Notes under the pieces: generated by a model
The model's input: the letters and a program-made list of their open reading frames with translations, nothing else
Databases searched by the model: none
Told to the model about the DNA's origin: nothing
Position numbers and translations under genes: made by a program
Part shown: piece by piece, positions 17,785 to 26,079 of the stretch
Numbering within the stretch: the stretch's first letter is position 1
How the letters are laid out: the number at the start of each line of letters is the position of its first letter
Assembly: GCA_965248685.1 (NCBI GenBank)
Contig: CBDFKC010000003.1
Coordinates: 3,006,550 to 3,070,549, forward strand
Source: VYFG01 sp965248685
GTDB lineage: Bacteria; Pseudomonadota; Gammaproteobacteria; Arenicellales; Poriferihabitantaceae
Direction: 5' to 3'
Length of the DNA stretch: 64,000 nt

Positions 17785-18342
17785 TCAGCCGTGTAGTTTC
17801 GAATCTTCCTCCATATACCCAATTTTTTCGTTGAGTTCTTCCAATTTATTGGCGTTGTCGAATTTGTTTGCAAGTAACAACACTGCTTGCTTCTGATCGG
17901 GATTAAGCCCAGCAAATGCCTTCGCTAAGTGTTCTTCAGTCGACAGGAGATATGGTGAGACTTCCTCTTCCTCCACTAGGTCAAAGGCCACACTGAGAGA
18001 ATCCCGAACGTGATCGATATCTTGGTCTGAGTTGTAAACCATCGCGCACAGTTTTTTGATCCGCTGATCATCTATCGACATTTTGAATTCGTGACTCAGT
18101 AAAACCGCCGCATGCATTGATTCCAGTGCGTGTCCGTCGTCAACGGCTCGAGCGCCTGTAAGTACATACTTAATATCGACTCCCGCCGCAGCCAAGTTCT
18201 CCCAATACTCCGGGTTTGGCCTTCCTTCTCCTTTCTCATATTTAGCCTGGGAGCTTTTTGATACCGCTCCTACTTCCGCTGCGGTATCCAGCTTTAGGCC
18301 AATTTGCCGAGTTTCCTCTTTTAAACGCTTACCAAAGTTCAT
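17785..18342 (-). CDS. c: Prophage repressor, XRE-type HTH (c-like)
   Basis: A 185-residue protein with an N-terminal helix-turn-helix: RLKEETRQIGLKLDTAAEVGAVSKSSQAKYEKGEGRPNPEYWENLAAAGVDIKYVLTG, the typical phage XRE repressor pattern ending in the YVLTG box. The C-terminal part (about 75-185) is acidic and helical and lacks the Ser-Lys peptidase motifs of LexA-like repressors, so SOS self-cleavage is not expected. It is divergent from the ner gene across a 94-bp operator region, the classic lysis-lysogeny switch of transposable phages. Confidence 0.8.
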   Translation of the reverse strand: MNFGKRLKEETRQIGLKLDTAAEVGAVSKSSQAKYEKGEGRPNPEYWENLAAAGVDIKYVLTGARAVDDGHALESMHAAVLLSHEFKMSIDDQRIKKLCAMVYNSDQDIDHVRDSLSVAFDLVEEEEVSPYLLSTEEHLAKAFAGLNPDQKQAVLLLANKFDNANKLEELNEKIGYMEEDSKLHG

Positions 18343-18370
18343 TATCGTGGAATACAGTTCCGCAATTGAC

Positions 18371-18400
18371 TTGACAACTCCGCGTACGCGGACTAATCTT
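18371..18400 (+). promoter_or_regulatory. Early promoter with palindromic operator
   Basis: TTGACA at 18371-18376 and TAATCT at 18395-18400 are 18 bp apart and face the ner gene. Inside the spacer is a perfect 14-bp palindrome, TCCGCGTACGCGGA, at 18379-18392. A palindrome between the -35 and -10 boxes is a natural repressor site. The divergent repressor gene starts only 29 bp to the left, so the same region probably also controls repressor transcription. Confidence 0.55.
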
Positions 18401-18436
18401 CGCCTAGTTCATTAATTGCCCTTGTTTTATCACACT

Positions 18437-18634
18437 ATGCACCCCGCCGACATCAAAGCTGCACTACAAAAACACGACCTTTCGCAAAAGGAAGTTGCTG
18501 ACTCTTTAGGTGTATCGGAATCATCTGTTGGCAGAACTATTAAGGGAGAACTGACTTCGAGAAAAATTGCGATGTTTATCGCGACATTGATTAAACAGCC
18601 CCTTGAGAAGCTGTGGCCTGGAAAATACATCTAG
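18437..18634 (+). CDS. ner: Ner-like early regulator
   Basis: The start at 18437 gives 65 residues, MHPADIKAALQKHDLSQKEV and on; a longer frame from 18416 adds only seven residues and lies too close to the promoter. The sequence is a compact helix-turn-helix with the Ner/Nlp pattern (ADIKAALQKHDLS then ADSLGVSESSVGRTIKGE and the late LIKQPLEKLWPGKY). Ner proteins dampen early and repressor transcription and favour the lytic path. It is the first gene of the rightward early operon, directly upstream of the transposition genes. Confidence 0.85.
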   Translation: MHPADIKAALQKHDLSQKEVADSLGVSESSVGRTIKGELTSRKIAMFIATLIKQPLEKLWPGKYI

Positions 18635-18701
18635 TCCTCCGATCCGTTAATGATTAATTACTCCGTTCTCAGAATACTACTTCCAAAGTTTGGAGGCGTC
18701 A

Positions 18702-19160
18702 GTGGCTAAGAACGATAAATTGCTGACGAATCAACATTCAATTTTCGCCAGTGACGAGACGGGAGAGTTCAAGGATCTGAACATCCAGCCTGATTTACTC
18801 ACGGCATGCACCCTGGCAATAAAAAAAGCGAAACAGAACGGACGCTCGCGCGATCACATCGTCGACCGAATGAACGCGTTGCTACCGAGCAACCATAAGA
18901 AAATCACGCGGCGGCAGCTCGATTCCTGGATGGCCACCTCGAAGGAGTTTCACTACTGGCCAGCGTATGCCCTTCCTGCATTTTGCAAAGCCTGTCAGTG
19001 CGATGCGCCATTGCAAGTGATGGCCTTTGCCTTGGGATTCAAAATGATCGGCGAGCGCGAACAAGCAACACTAAAACTGGCAGAGATTAAAGCTGCGAAA
19101 GCGCGCCTCGATCTGGAGGAAGCAGAACTGCTGAAACAGATCAGCGAAAAATTCGAATGA
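18702..19160 (+). CDS. Early-region phage protein, unknown
   Basis: The frame opens with TTG at 18690, but GGAGG at 18692-18696 is correctly spaced for the GTG at 18702, giving 152 residues beginning with VAKNDKLLTNQHS. The middle (about 45-70) is basic (RDHIVDRMNALLPSNHKKITRRQLDSW) and could bind DNA. The C-terminus is a coiled coil (LKLAEIKAAKARLDLEEAELLKQ). Proteins of this layout precede the transposase in several Mu-like phages, without assigned function. The place between ner and A suggests a role in early regulation or replication. Confidence 0.6.
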   Translation: MAKNDKLLTNQHSIFASDETGEFKDLNIQPDLLTACTLAIKKAKQNGRSRDHIVDRMNALLPSNHKKITRRQLDSWMATSKEFHYWPAYALPAFCKACQCDAPLQVMAFALGFKMIGEREQATLKLAEIKAAKARLDLEEAELLKQISEKFE

Positions 19161-19192
19161 TCATTTTATCAACCGACTTATAGAAAAATCAC

Positions 19193-20194
19193 ATGACCGA
19201 TCTACTTACCAACGACCCAGGCACAGTGAACGCATACCAGCTATTGGGACAGGCGCAGGCAATTAGCGCAATCTCAAATATCTGTGACGTCACACTTTTA
19301 AAGCTCATCACTGAGGTCAAAGAAACTAAAGGATTCAAAGGGTTAAGTGTAACTGGGCCTGATGGAAAAGGTGTGACCGTCACAACTTTTAAGGAATTCT
19401 GCACGATTGGCCTCGGGAGATCATACGAACAAGTCAATGAGGATTTGAAGAACCTCCAGCAGTTTGGCGCTGATGCGTTCGAGGCATTTCAAAAGCTTGG
19501 CCTCGGCTACCGCGAGCTCCGCAATATGCGGCGGTTACCAGATGACAAGATCCTCAAGATTCAGGATCAAGTGGTCAACGTTGACGACAAGACCGAAATC
19601 AGAGAACTGCTCATGGATTTGGTCAACGAAAACACCAAAGCCAAAAAGGAATTGGAGAAGTCAGAGCGCCAGACTAAGAAAACCACCGCGCTTCTGGAGA
19701 ACGAGCTCAACGAAAAAGAGCTAAAGCGCCGCCAGGATTTGAACAAGCAAACCTGCCCCTGGCCAGAACCAGTCATGAAAGCACGCGAGGAGTGCGGCGT
19801 GTCGACGTTGATTGCAATCTCTGCCCTGGACGATATCGATCTCAATATGGCAGAGCTCCAAGATGCATTGCCATCACTTTCAAAAGGGAACAAAGGCAAA
19901 GCAGAATTCGGTGCGGCTGCATCATCTATCGGGCTTAACTTGTCGATGTTGCTCGCCAGGCTATCTCAAACTATTGCTACCGCAAATGAACTTGGCCTGG
20001 GTGACTATATCGAGACACCTGACACAACTGCCGCGTTGCTGACGGAGCAGGAATCGTCAGACATTCGCACACGCTGGAACGTGGCCACCCAAGAGCAGGA
20101 TTTCCAAAAGAAAGTCAGGCAGGCAACTCGTGATGAAAAAACCAGTCGCGGTAAAGCAGGTCGACCGAAAGGTAGCAAGAACAAAGCCAAGTAG
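19193..20194 (+). CDS. Early-region protein with coiled coil and AT-hook-like tail
   Basis: A 333-residue protein. Residues about 130-190 form a charged coiled coil (ELLMDLVNENTKAKKELEKS and on), and the end reads SRGKAGRPKGSKNKAK, an AT-hook-like GRPKGSK motif that binds the minor groove of AT-rich DNA. It ends 2 bp before transposase A, so the two are translated as a unit. A DNA-binding helper of transposition or regulation is a reasonable guess. No enzymatic motif is seen. Confidence 0.6.
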   Translation: MTDLLTNDPGTVNAYQLLGQAQAISAISNICDVTLLKLITEVKETKGFKGLSVTGPDGKGVTVTTFKEFCTIGLGRSYEQVNEDLKNLQQFGADAFEAFQKLGLGYRELRNMRRLPDDKILKIQDQVVNVDDKTEIRELLMDLVNENTKAKKELEKSERQTKKTTALLENELNEKELKRRQDLNKQTCPWPEPVMKAREECGVSTLIAISALDDIDLNMAELQDALPSLSKGNKGKAEFGAAASSIGLNLSMLLARLSQTIATANELGLGDYIETPDTTAALLTEQESSDIRTRWNVATQEQDFQKKVRQATRDEKTSRGKAGRPKGSKNKAK

Positions 20195-20196
20195 TC

Positions 20197-21936
20197 ATGG
20201 GTCAACTTGCCAAGCGCCGAATCTCACCCGATGACAGGAACCAGCTATCTGTTGGTCAACCGATGATGGCGTGGGAATTGCTAGATGATCGCAAACGGGA
20301 AATCGCAGAGGAACGGATGTTACTGATCTCGCCGGTACTCGAATTGATCGATAGTGGTTTGTCTCGCACAGCGGCGATCAAGCACTTCATGCTGGAAATT
20401 GACCTGGAGAGAGTGGGCAATCCAGAAATATTACGGCTGGTCGCAAAGCATGGGCGAAATGACAAACCAATTTCACGCGCCACTTGGCAGAACTGGCTTA
20501 AGGCATATTGCGAATCTGGCAAGGTCGGCTTAGCGCCAGCGCACAAAGGATCAGATCGTAAAGAGTGGGGATGGGAGGCTCGCTTTCACTACTACTACGA
20601 TTCTCCCACCAAGCCGAAGGTGCTGACTGTGGCGCACTGGCTGCGCACCCTGGATCAGTTCGATACGGCAACCAATGACCGGGTCTATGCCTACGCCAGG
20701 ACTCTTTCGTCCAAGCAGGGACCGAACAGTCGCAAGAGATCTGGTGGCCACTACTACGATCAAAACATTCGACCGTATCGACTACTGGATTCCAGTGTTT
20801 TGCCGGTCGGTTACATGTACGAAGGTGACGGTCATTGCTGTGATGTATTTGTCGAGCATCCTGTCTCGGGCAATCATTACCGACCAGAGCTAACAGTATG
20901 GATTGATAAGCGATCCAACTACGTCATTACCTGGACCTTGTCTGAATCCGAGAATGCTATCAATACGATTCACGGATTACTTCAGGCGTTAAAAGAACAT
21001 GACCACGTTCCTGCACAGCTCCACGTGGATCCCGGTTCGGGCTTCAAAAACAAGGCAGTCACTGATGAGGTAAATGGACTATGTGCTCGGCTTTCAATTG
21101 AGCCGATATTTGCACGTGCCGGTAATGCACGAGGCAAGGGATTGGTCGAGGGTTGGTTTGGTCATTTCGAGGAGCGCGTGGGTAAACTGTTTGAATCATT
21201 CTGTGGTCACTGCCGCACTGACGATGCACTCTCTCGATTGGAATATCGAATCAAGAAAGGCGCGATCAATATACCGTCACTTGACCAGTATAAAGCAGCA
21301 CTATCGCGGTACTTTGAGATCTACAACACCATACCGCAAAAAGAGCTTGGCACCAGTCCAAAGGCGTTGTGGGAAACCTTGGAACGGACACCCGTCAATC
21401 AAGATCTCGAATCACTCTATAGGATTCGTTACGAACGGCAAGTAATTCAATGGACTGTATCCGTCGACAAACGAAAATTTCGTCATAACGATCTTGGATT
21501 TTATGACGGTAAAAATGTCATTGTCGAAGTAGATCCACGTAGTTACGACGCGGTCATCGTTCGTGATTCCAAAGGCGTCTTTATTTGTGAAGCACCACAG
21601 CAACAAAAGCACGCTTACCAACCGGCCTCACTGATCGAGCAGAAAAAACTGAACTCGAAAAAAGCAGCCATCGAACGTAAGCAGAAACACATTCGAGAAA
21701 TCGAAGCACGCAATGGCGCGATTGTCGATGCAGCTGGCGCGACTAGTGAGCTCGACGACTTCCAGGCATCAAGCCTTGCCGATCAATCCGATGGTCCTAA
21801 CGACATACCGTTTGATTCCGGTTATTCGGATCACATAACACCTAACGATCCAGAGGATGATTCTCTGGACGACTATTCAACGTCGTCAAGTCTAAGGCAA
21901 GAGGCCGAAGTCGATGACGATACCGACTACCTCTAA
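20197..21936 (+). CDS. A: Transposase A, MuA-like DDE recombinase
   Basis: This 579-residue protein carries the integrase-core fold with a DDE triad: Asp211 in GDGHCCDVF, Asp278 in HVDPGSGFKNK and Glu318 in GLVEGWFGHFEERVGK. The N-terminal ~150 residues hold the helix-turn-helix-type end-binding region, and residues about 390-480 the beta-barrel C-terminal domain of Mu transposases (QWTVSVDKRKFRHNDLGFYDGKNVIVEVDP). The final 80 residues are acidic and probably disordered. It cuts and joins phage ends during integration and replicative transposition, working with the B ATPase encoded next. MuA is longer (663 residues), so the end-binding part here is shorter or different. Confidence 0.95.
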   Translation: MGQLAKRRISPDDRNQLSVGQPMMAWELLDDRKREIAEERMLLISPVLELIDSGLSRTAAIKHFMLEIDLERVGNPEILRLVAKHGRNDKPISRATWQNWLKAYCESGKVGLAPAHKGSDRKEWGWEARFHYYYDSPTKPKVLTVAHWLRTLDQFDTATNDRVYAYARTLSSKQGPNSRKRSGGHYYDQNIRPYRLLDSSVLPVGYMYEGDGHCCDVFVEHPVSGNHYRPELTVWIDKRSNYVITWTLSESENAINTIHGLLQALKEHDHVPAQLHVDPGSGFKNKAVTDEVNGLCARLSIEPIFARAGNARGKGLVEGWFGHFEERVGKLFESFCGHCRTDDALSRLEYRIKKGAINIPSLDQYKAALSRYFEIYNTIPQKELGTSPKALWETLERTPVNQDLESLYRIRYERQVIQWTVSVDKRKFRHNDLGFYDGKNVIVEVDPRSYDAVIVRDSKGVFICEAPQQQKHAYQPASLIEQKKLNSKKAAIERKQKHIREIEARNGAIVDAAGATSELDDFQASSLADQSDGPNDIPFDSGYSDHITPNDPEDDSLDDYSTSSSLRQEAEVDDDTDYL

Positions 21937-21957
21937 CAATGGAGGAATTTCATCATC

Positions 21958-22947
21958 ATGGCAACATCAAAGAAAACCAACACACAAGATCCTGATTTTG
22001 ATCCGAAGTGGGAGCACTACTCCTATGGGGACAAAGGAATGGTACGCGAGATCCATGAGTGGTCTAGGCGAAACAAGCAGACACTCAAATTTTTAGCGGA
22101 CCATGCTGATGTCGATTATCAGTCATTGAAATCGGCAATGCGCGGTGAAGTAGAAGAGCCAACGATTCTGCTTAAAAAAGCCGTTGAGTTTCTACTTAGC
22201 CAGTGGAATATTACGGCGTTTGCAGAGACTAGTATCTGGAATCGAATCTCACTGATATGTGACGAGGCTACTAATCTTGGTAGCACCGACTCCATCGGCG
22301 TTATTTACGGATATGTTGGTGTTGGGAAAACCACGGCATTGACTCGTTACGCGAATATAAATAAGAACGTTATCTACATTCGCGCATTCCAAAGTATGCC
22401 GACGACAACACTGCTTGATCGGCTGGTTAAAGAATCGGATGCGCAGGTATCCAGACAGAATCAATGGGGGCGAGGGAGCAACGCGGACAAGGTGGACGCC
22501 ATTGTCGATATTCTTCGAGGTTCCAGCAGACTCATTATTATTGATGAAGCCACCCGCATGGTGCCATCTTGTATCGAAATGGTCCGAGATATCGCGGACG
22601 ATGCGGGTGTCGGACTAGTTCTTGCCGGACGCGAAATGTTGCTTCCTATGTTGCAGGATGAGCAGGGTCGGTTTGGAGAAATATCGTCACGGGTTTTCAT
22701 GTGGCCGGATGTGATGAAGCGGATCACACCAAACGATGTGGAGCTGATTGTCAAGGCCGCTATCGACGGACTGAACGCCGAAACTATTGATATGTTTTGG
22801 CAATGCTCGGACGGAAACGCTCGGAAGCTTGGACAACTCATCATGCGGGTTAAAGCGTATTGCAAAAACAAGAAACTCAAACCCAACCCGGAGATAGTTT
22901 CGAGAACGAATCAACGCACGCTGCGTAAAGATACGCGGAGGTCATGA
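21958..22947 (+). CDS. B: Transposition ATPase B (MuB-like AAA+)
   Basis: A 329-residue AAA+ ATPase with Walker A GYVGVGKTT at residues 118-126 and Walker B LIIIDEATR around 192-200 (Asp196, Glu197). The N-terminal 80 residues include a helix-turn-helix-like segment (NKQTLKFLADHADVDYQSLKSAMRGE), as in MuB. It coats target DNA, steers transposase A to distant targets and gives target immunity. GGAGG lies 14 bases upstream of the ATG. The stop overlaps the next gene by 4 bp. Confidence 0.93.
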   Translation: MATSKKTNTQDPDFDPKWEHYSYGDKGMVREIHEWSRRNKQTLKFLADHADVDYQSLKSAMRGEVEEPTILLKKAVEFLLSQWNITAFAETSIWNRISLICDEATNLGSTDSIGVIYGYVGVGKTTALTRYANINKNVIYIRAFQSMPTTTLLDRLVKESDAQVSRQNQWGRGSNADKVDAIVDILRGSSRLIIIDEATRMVPSCIEMVRDIADDAGVGLVLAGREMLLPMLQDEQGRFGEISSRVFMWPDVMKRITPNDVELIVKAAIDGLNAETIDMFWQCSDGNARKLGQLIMRVKAYCKNKKLKPNPEIVSRTNQRTLRKDTRRS

Positions 22948-23153
22948 TGAGATTTCCGCAACTTGCACTAGCAAGATCACGCCGATACGTGCGTCAGCAA
23001 ACGTTACGCGAAGCAGGCAACTTAGTTCTGCCCGATGCCCTGGTTGACTTCTATGGAAAGCAATTTGAACGGTTAGCGGAGCTGGGCAATCGTTCTGACA
23101 ACTTTCTCGCATTCGTCGAAAGAATGGAAGCCCGGAGGGAAACCCATGCGTAA
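22944..23153 (+). CDS. Small early phage protein, unknown
   Basis: A 69-residue basic protein (LARSRRYVRQQTLREAGNLV and on) coupled to the B gene by an ATGATG overlap and to the next gene by an 8-bp overlap. The sequence is mostly helical, with no cysteine cluster, signal or membrane segment. Tight coupling on both sides argues that it is translated. Its function is unknown. Confidence 0.55.
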   Translation: MMRFPQLALARSRRYVRQQTLREAGNLVLPDALVDFYGKQFERLAELGNRSDNFLAFVERMEARRETHA

Positions 23154-23754
23154 CGATCTACCAATCGAACTATCAATGTCCGCGATAAAAAATGGCTACA
23201 GAAAGCTGGTTAACTTTTCTGGTCCCTGCCTGGTGTGGATTACTAGAAATGGCACGAAGGGTCACTGCATTGGTGTCACGCCAATCTACGAAAAACCTGA
23301 CTCAGTACCACCGAAGAAAAAGCACGCAAAGCTTGCATGCAGAATTCAACAGAGCCATCGGGATCGAATCGTCGGGAAGTATCTGGCGTCGACTCATAAA
23401 GGATTCTCGCTTTCAGTTTTTGTGGAAGTGGTTATGAACACTGTTTTATTACTCAACTCATCATCGGAGAAAATCATGTCATCAAACAAGCATAACGCTT
23501 GGCCAGGACTGAGCAATCATTTAGTGATTTCAGTATGCGCTGAGATAGATCAACATAAAACTATTGCGGTTAAGCATGTCGCACAACTAAAACCACTGGA
23601 GCGCATTACTGCAAAGATTGTTCTAGAAAACTTACTGGCTTATATCGAACTCGCTGACAAAGACGAATTGTCACTCCAAATTCTTGAGATTAACCCCGGT
23701 CCTTTTGGTGTGCTGCCAGATGCGCCCGATGAAAAACAAGCAGTAGCGGGTTGA
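23146..23754 (+). CDS. Early phage protein, unknown
   Basis: A 202-residue frame that may encode two overlapping products. The first half is basic (PPKKKHAKLACRIQQSHRDR). A second ATG at 23476, preceded by GGAG at good spacing, would start a 92-residue protein, MSSNKHNAWPGLSNHLVISV and on. No domain is recognised in either half. The second part looks like a small folded alpha/beta protein (VKHVAQLKPLERITAKIVLENLLAYIELADK). It sits in the early operon between B and gam. Confidence 0.5.
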   Translation: MRNDLPIELSMSAIKNGYRKLVNFSGPCLVWITRNGTKGHCIGVTPIYEKPDSVPPKKKHAKLACRIQQSHRDRIVGKYLASTHKGFSLSVFVEVVMNTVLLLNSSSEKIMSSNKHNAWPGLSNHLVISVCAEIDQHKTIAVKHVAQLKPLERITAKIVLENLLAYIELADKDELSLQILEINPGPFGVLPDAPDEKQAVAG

Positions 23755-24248
23755 ACCTTTCCTGTCCATCGTGCGGCGCATTAATCGATCTGATTGCATC
23801 GGTAGAAGATACCGATGCGCGTCGTTTCTTTGGGCAGCTCCAACAGCTACCTGCTGAACTGGTGAGCCCCCTCATCCGGTACCTTGGATTGTTCCGGCCA
23901 GTCAAGCAAAGACTGCGCTGGAGTCGCATGGTGACCATTGTTGCTGAATTGACACCCCTGATCCAAAGCAACCAGGTCAAGCACAACCACGCCCGATACA
24001 ACGTTCCACACGCTGCCTGGATCCAGTCCATGAACAGTATGGTGGATACCCCGTCCCCATCAATGAAACTCCCACTGAAAAGCAATGGATATCTATTCGC
24101 CATCATTGCTGGCCAGTGTGAGAAAGCAGCAGCTGCTAAGGAAGCCAAAGCGATTGAGACGCAGCGCAACCGTGGCAGTGATTCAACTAAAGAAGGAATG
24201 AAATCCGTTCGGGAAACCCTGGGCAGAAACCGCATTGTCAACACATAA
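23751..24248 (+). CDS. Zinc-ribbon early phage protein
   Basis: A 165-residue protein that starts with a half zinc ribbon, LSCPSCGALIDL, followed by a region with RYLGLFRPVKQRLRWSRM. That arrangement is common in early proteins of BcepMu- and B3-like phages whose function is not known. The later part (about 120-165) is charged and helical. The start overlaps the preceding stop by 4 bp. Host takeover or replication are possible roles by location only. Confidence 0.6.
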   Translation: MNLSCPSCGALIDLIASVEDTDARRFFGQLQQLPAELVSPLIRYLGLFRPVKQRLRWSRMVTIVAELTPLIQSNQVKHNHARYNVPHAAWIQSMNSMVDTPSPSMKLPLKSNGYLFAIIAGQCEKAAAAKEAKAIETQRNRGSDSTKEGMKSVRETLGRNRIVNT

Positions 24249-24261
24249 CCGAGCATACAAC

Positions 24262-24672
24262 ATGGCAACGCAGCACCGTAAAGAGCGCAAAAAACTCAAG
24301 GCGCACGTCCGCAGAATTCTTTGTCGAGAATGCGTCGGTTCGGAAAACGCCATTACGTCAGTACAGTTGTTTTGCCGAGTCTCTAGCGAATGGCTAGTGC
24401 CTGGCAAGAAGTACGACCAGACACGAATACTCCGGTCAGTGATTAATGAGTTACGTCAAAATCACAGCCTGCCAATCGTTGGCAATAACGTTGGATATTT
24501 TGTTGCAAAGAATTTAGACGAATTCGATCCCTATTTGAGAAAGGAGATCGGCTCAGCCAAAGGTCGCTTATGTCGACTTTCCAGGATGGCAAAGATGCCC
24601 CTGCCCGACATGTTGCGCCAGTACGATTTTTTAACTCCACAAGACTTAGAGGACAGCAAGAATGGCGAATAG
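24262..24672 (+). CDS. Early phage protein, unknown, basic N-terminus
   Basis: The ATG at 24262, just after the previous gene's stop, is taken as the start (136 residues, MATQHRKERKKLKAHVRRIL); the frame can be read from 24235. The protein is basic at the N-terminus. Its middle part resembles a winged-helix fold (GSENAITSVQLFCRVSSEWL then TRILRSVINELRQNHSLPIVGNNVGYF). A DNA-binding function is plausible but unproven. It overlaps gam by 11 bp. Confidence 0.55.
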   Translation: MATQHRKERKKLKAHVRRILCRECVGSENAITSVQLFCRVSSEWLVPGKKYDQTRILRSVINELRQNHSLPIVGNNVGYFVAKNLDEFDPYLRKEIGSAKGRLCRLSRMAKMPLPDMLRQYDFLTPQDLEDSKNGE

Positions 24673-25192
24673 TAGTAACAAGATCAAAGCGGAATCCATC
24701 GCCCCGATAGCCAATAGAGAGCAGGCCGAGATTGCGATCCAGCGAATCGCAACATTGCAGCAAGAGCTCGCCAGGCACCAAGCCAACATCACGGACCAGG
24801 TAAACAAATTGAAAACCGAAGGTCAGACTAAAGCGATCCCGATCAACGAAGAAATCTCGGCAGTCTTCAAATCCGTACATGTTTACGCGGAAGCAAATCG
24901 AGACGAACTGTGTGTCGGTAAAACCAAGACCGTCAAGTTGGGTGCAGGTGACATGGGTTGGCGTAAAAATCCAGGCAAGGTTTCGATTCGTGGCGAGGAA
25001 GGTGTCATTGAAGCGCTTAGGGCGTTGGGGTTTAACGAAGCGATTCGCAGCAAGGACACAATTGCCAAGGATGTAATTTTAAATGATCAGGACAAATACA
25101 AAGTGGTCAAGGGCATCACGATCAAGGCGACTGAAGATTTTTTCGTCAAGCCCAGCGAAACAAAGCTAGAACAGGTTGAGGTTATCAAATGA
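24662..25192 (+). CDS. gam: Gam-like host-nuclease inhibitor
   Basis: A 176-residue protein of the Mu Gam family. A long N-terminal helix (REQAEIAIQRIATLQQELARHQANI) is followed by the conserved core with KTVKLGAGDMGWRKNPGKVSIRG, VIEALRALGFNEAIRSKDTI and the closing TIKATEDFFVKPSE. Gam is a Ku-like dimer that binds double-stranded DNA ends and shields linear phage DNA from RecBCD-type exonucleases. It lies in the early operon, as in Mu. The length matches Mu Gam (174 residues). Confidence 0.9.
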   Translation: MANSSNKIKAESIAPIANREQAEIAIQRIATLQQELARHQANITDQVNKLKTEGQTKAIPINEEISAVFKSVHVYAEANRDELCVGKTKTVKLGAGDMGWRKNPGKVSIRGEEGVIEALRALGFNEAIRSKDTIAKDVILNDQDKYKVVKGITIKATEDFFVKPSETKLEQVEVIK

Positions 25193-25335
25193 GTCGTATC
25201 AGAAAAACGGTCAAAACGACCACGCTGCGCAAGCAAGTTGTGAAAAAGAAAGCTGCCAAGAAAAAGGCAGTCACCAAGACTGCCGGCACACGTACCAAAA
25301 AGAAGGCCGCTATGCGACAGCGGAAAAAGAAATGA
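25189..25335 (+). CDS. Small lysine-rich histone-H1-like peptide
   Basis: A 48-residue frame whose ATG overlaps the gam stop (ATGA) and whose stop overlaps the next start (ATGA), so it is embedded in a continuous chain of coupled genes. Of 48 residues, 16 are Lys and 6 are Arg, with AAKKKA-type repeats like histone H1 tails or bacterial H1-like proteins. It should bind nucleic acid non-specifically. Its place next to gam suggests phage DNA protection or compaction. The role is inferred. Confidence 0.6.
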   Translation: MSRIRKTVKTTTLRKQVVKKKAAKKKAVTKTAGTRTKKKAAMRQRKKK

Positions 25336-25520
25336 GCGGGCTGCTCTACTATGTCTGCCGCGATCTGGACGAATACACCACCTGGTTCAATGGCGGTTTG
25401 TGGGTAGCGCAGCGGTCCCAGGCGGTGTGTATGGATCGAAATCATGCCGAGCTCGTGCTGATGCAGATGGACGAGTATGAATATCCAGGTGAGTTCAGCC
25501 TAGTGGAGGCGTCCCAATGA
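25332..25520 (+). CDS. Small early phage protein, unknown
   Basis: A 62-residue protein beginning MSGLLYYVCRDLDEYTTWFN. A longer frame from 25176 exists, but the ATGA overlap with the H1-like gene marks 25332 as the real start. It is compact and aromatic-rich, with AELVLMQMDEYEYPGEFSLVEA at the end. It overlaps gemA by 4 bp. No family was recognised. Confidence 0.55.
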   Translation: MSGLLYYVCRDLDEYTTWFNGGLWVAQRSQAVCMDRNHAELVLMQMDEYEYPGEFSLVEASQ

Positions 25521-26002
25521 GTAGCGCTGCCCTACAGGAATCGCCGGTGGTTGCCGCTGAGCGCAAGCGAATGTATCGACTGCTTGCGGTCGGCAAGCGG
25601 CAACTGGGACTGCCAGAGGACGATTACCGCTGGTCTCTCCAGGCAAATGGCGCAACGCTTGTCGATGGCAAATATTCCGCCACGACAATGTCCGTTCCGG
25701 CACTTAAGCAAGTCCTGACTTATATGCGCGAATTGGGATTCACACCTGTCCACAAACAGTCGGACGGACAAGCCAAAGACGCTGGCTGGCGTCAAAGCCG
25801 GATTAATAAAGCGTATGCCATTTGGTGCCAGCTGCACGAGGAAAATGTCGTACGCAATCGCGGTTGGCCAGCACTCCACAAGTGGTCAGCCACCATCACC
25901 AAGAAGGCCAAACTCGAATGGGCAGACTCGCAGGATCTGAATGCCGTAATTGAGGGCTTGAAACAATGGGCAGTGCGAGAGCACGTTATCCTTGAACAAT
26001 AG
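25517..26002 (+). CDS. gemA: GemA/Mu gp16-like regulatory protein (DUF1018)
   Basis: A 161-residue protein of the GemA group. It has the N-terminal block RKRMYRLLAVGKRQLGLPEDDYRWSLQ and the later MRELGFTPVHK and AIWCQLHEENVVRNRGWPALHKWSATIT, in the order typical of this family. In Mu, GemA modulates host gene expression and DNA topology during lytic growth. Here it ends the coupled early gene string, 78 bp before the mor-like gene. Confidence 0.8.
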   Translation: MSSAALQESPVVAAERKRMYRLLAVGKRQLGLPEDDYRWSLQANGATLVDGKYSATTMSVPALKQVLTYMRELGFTPVHKQSDGQAKDAGWRQSRINKAYAIWCQLHEENVVRNRGWPALHKWSATITKKAKLEWADSQDLNAVIEGLKQWAVREHVILEQ

Positions 26003-26079
26003 TCAGCACTGTCCAGACACGGAGTAATGACGTGTACTCATTCCGAAGATATCGAGAAACTCCTATATGGCGTAATTGA

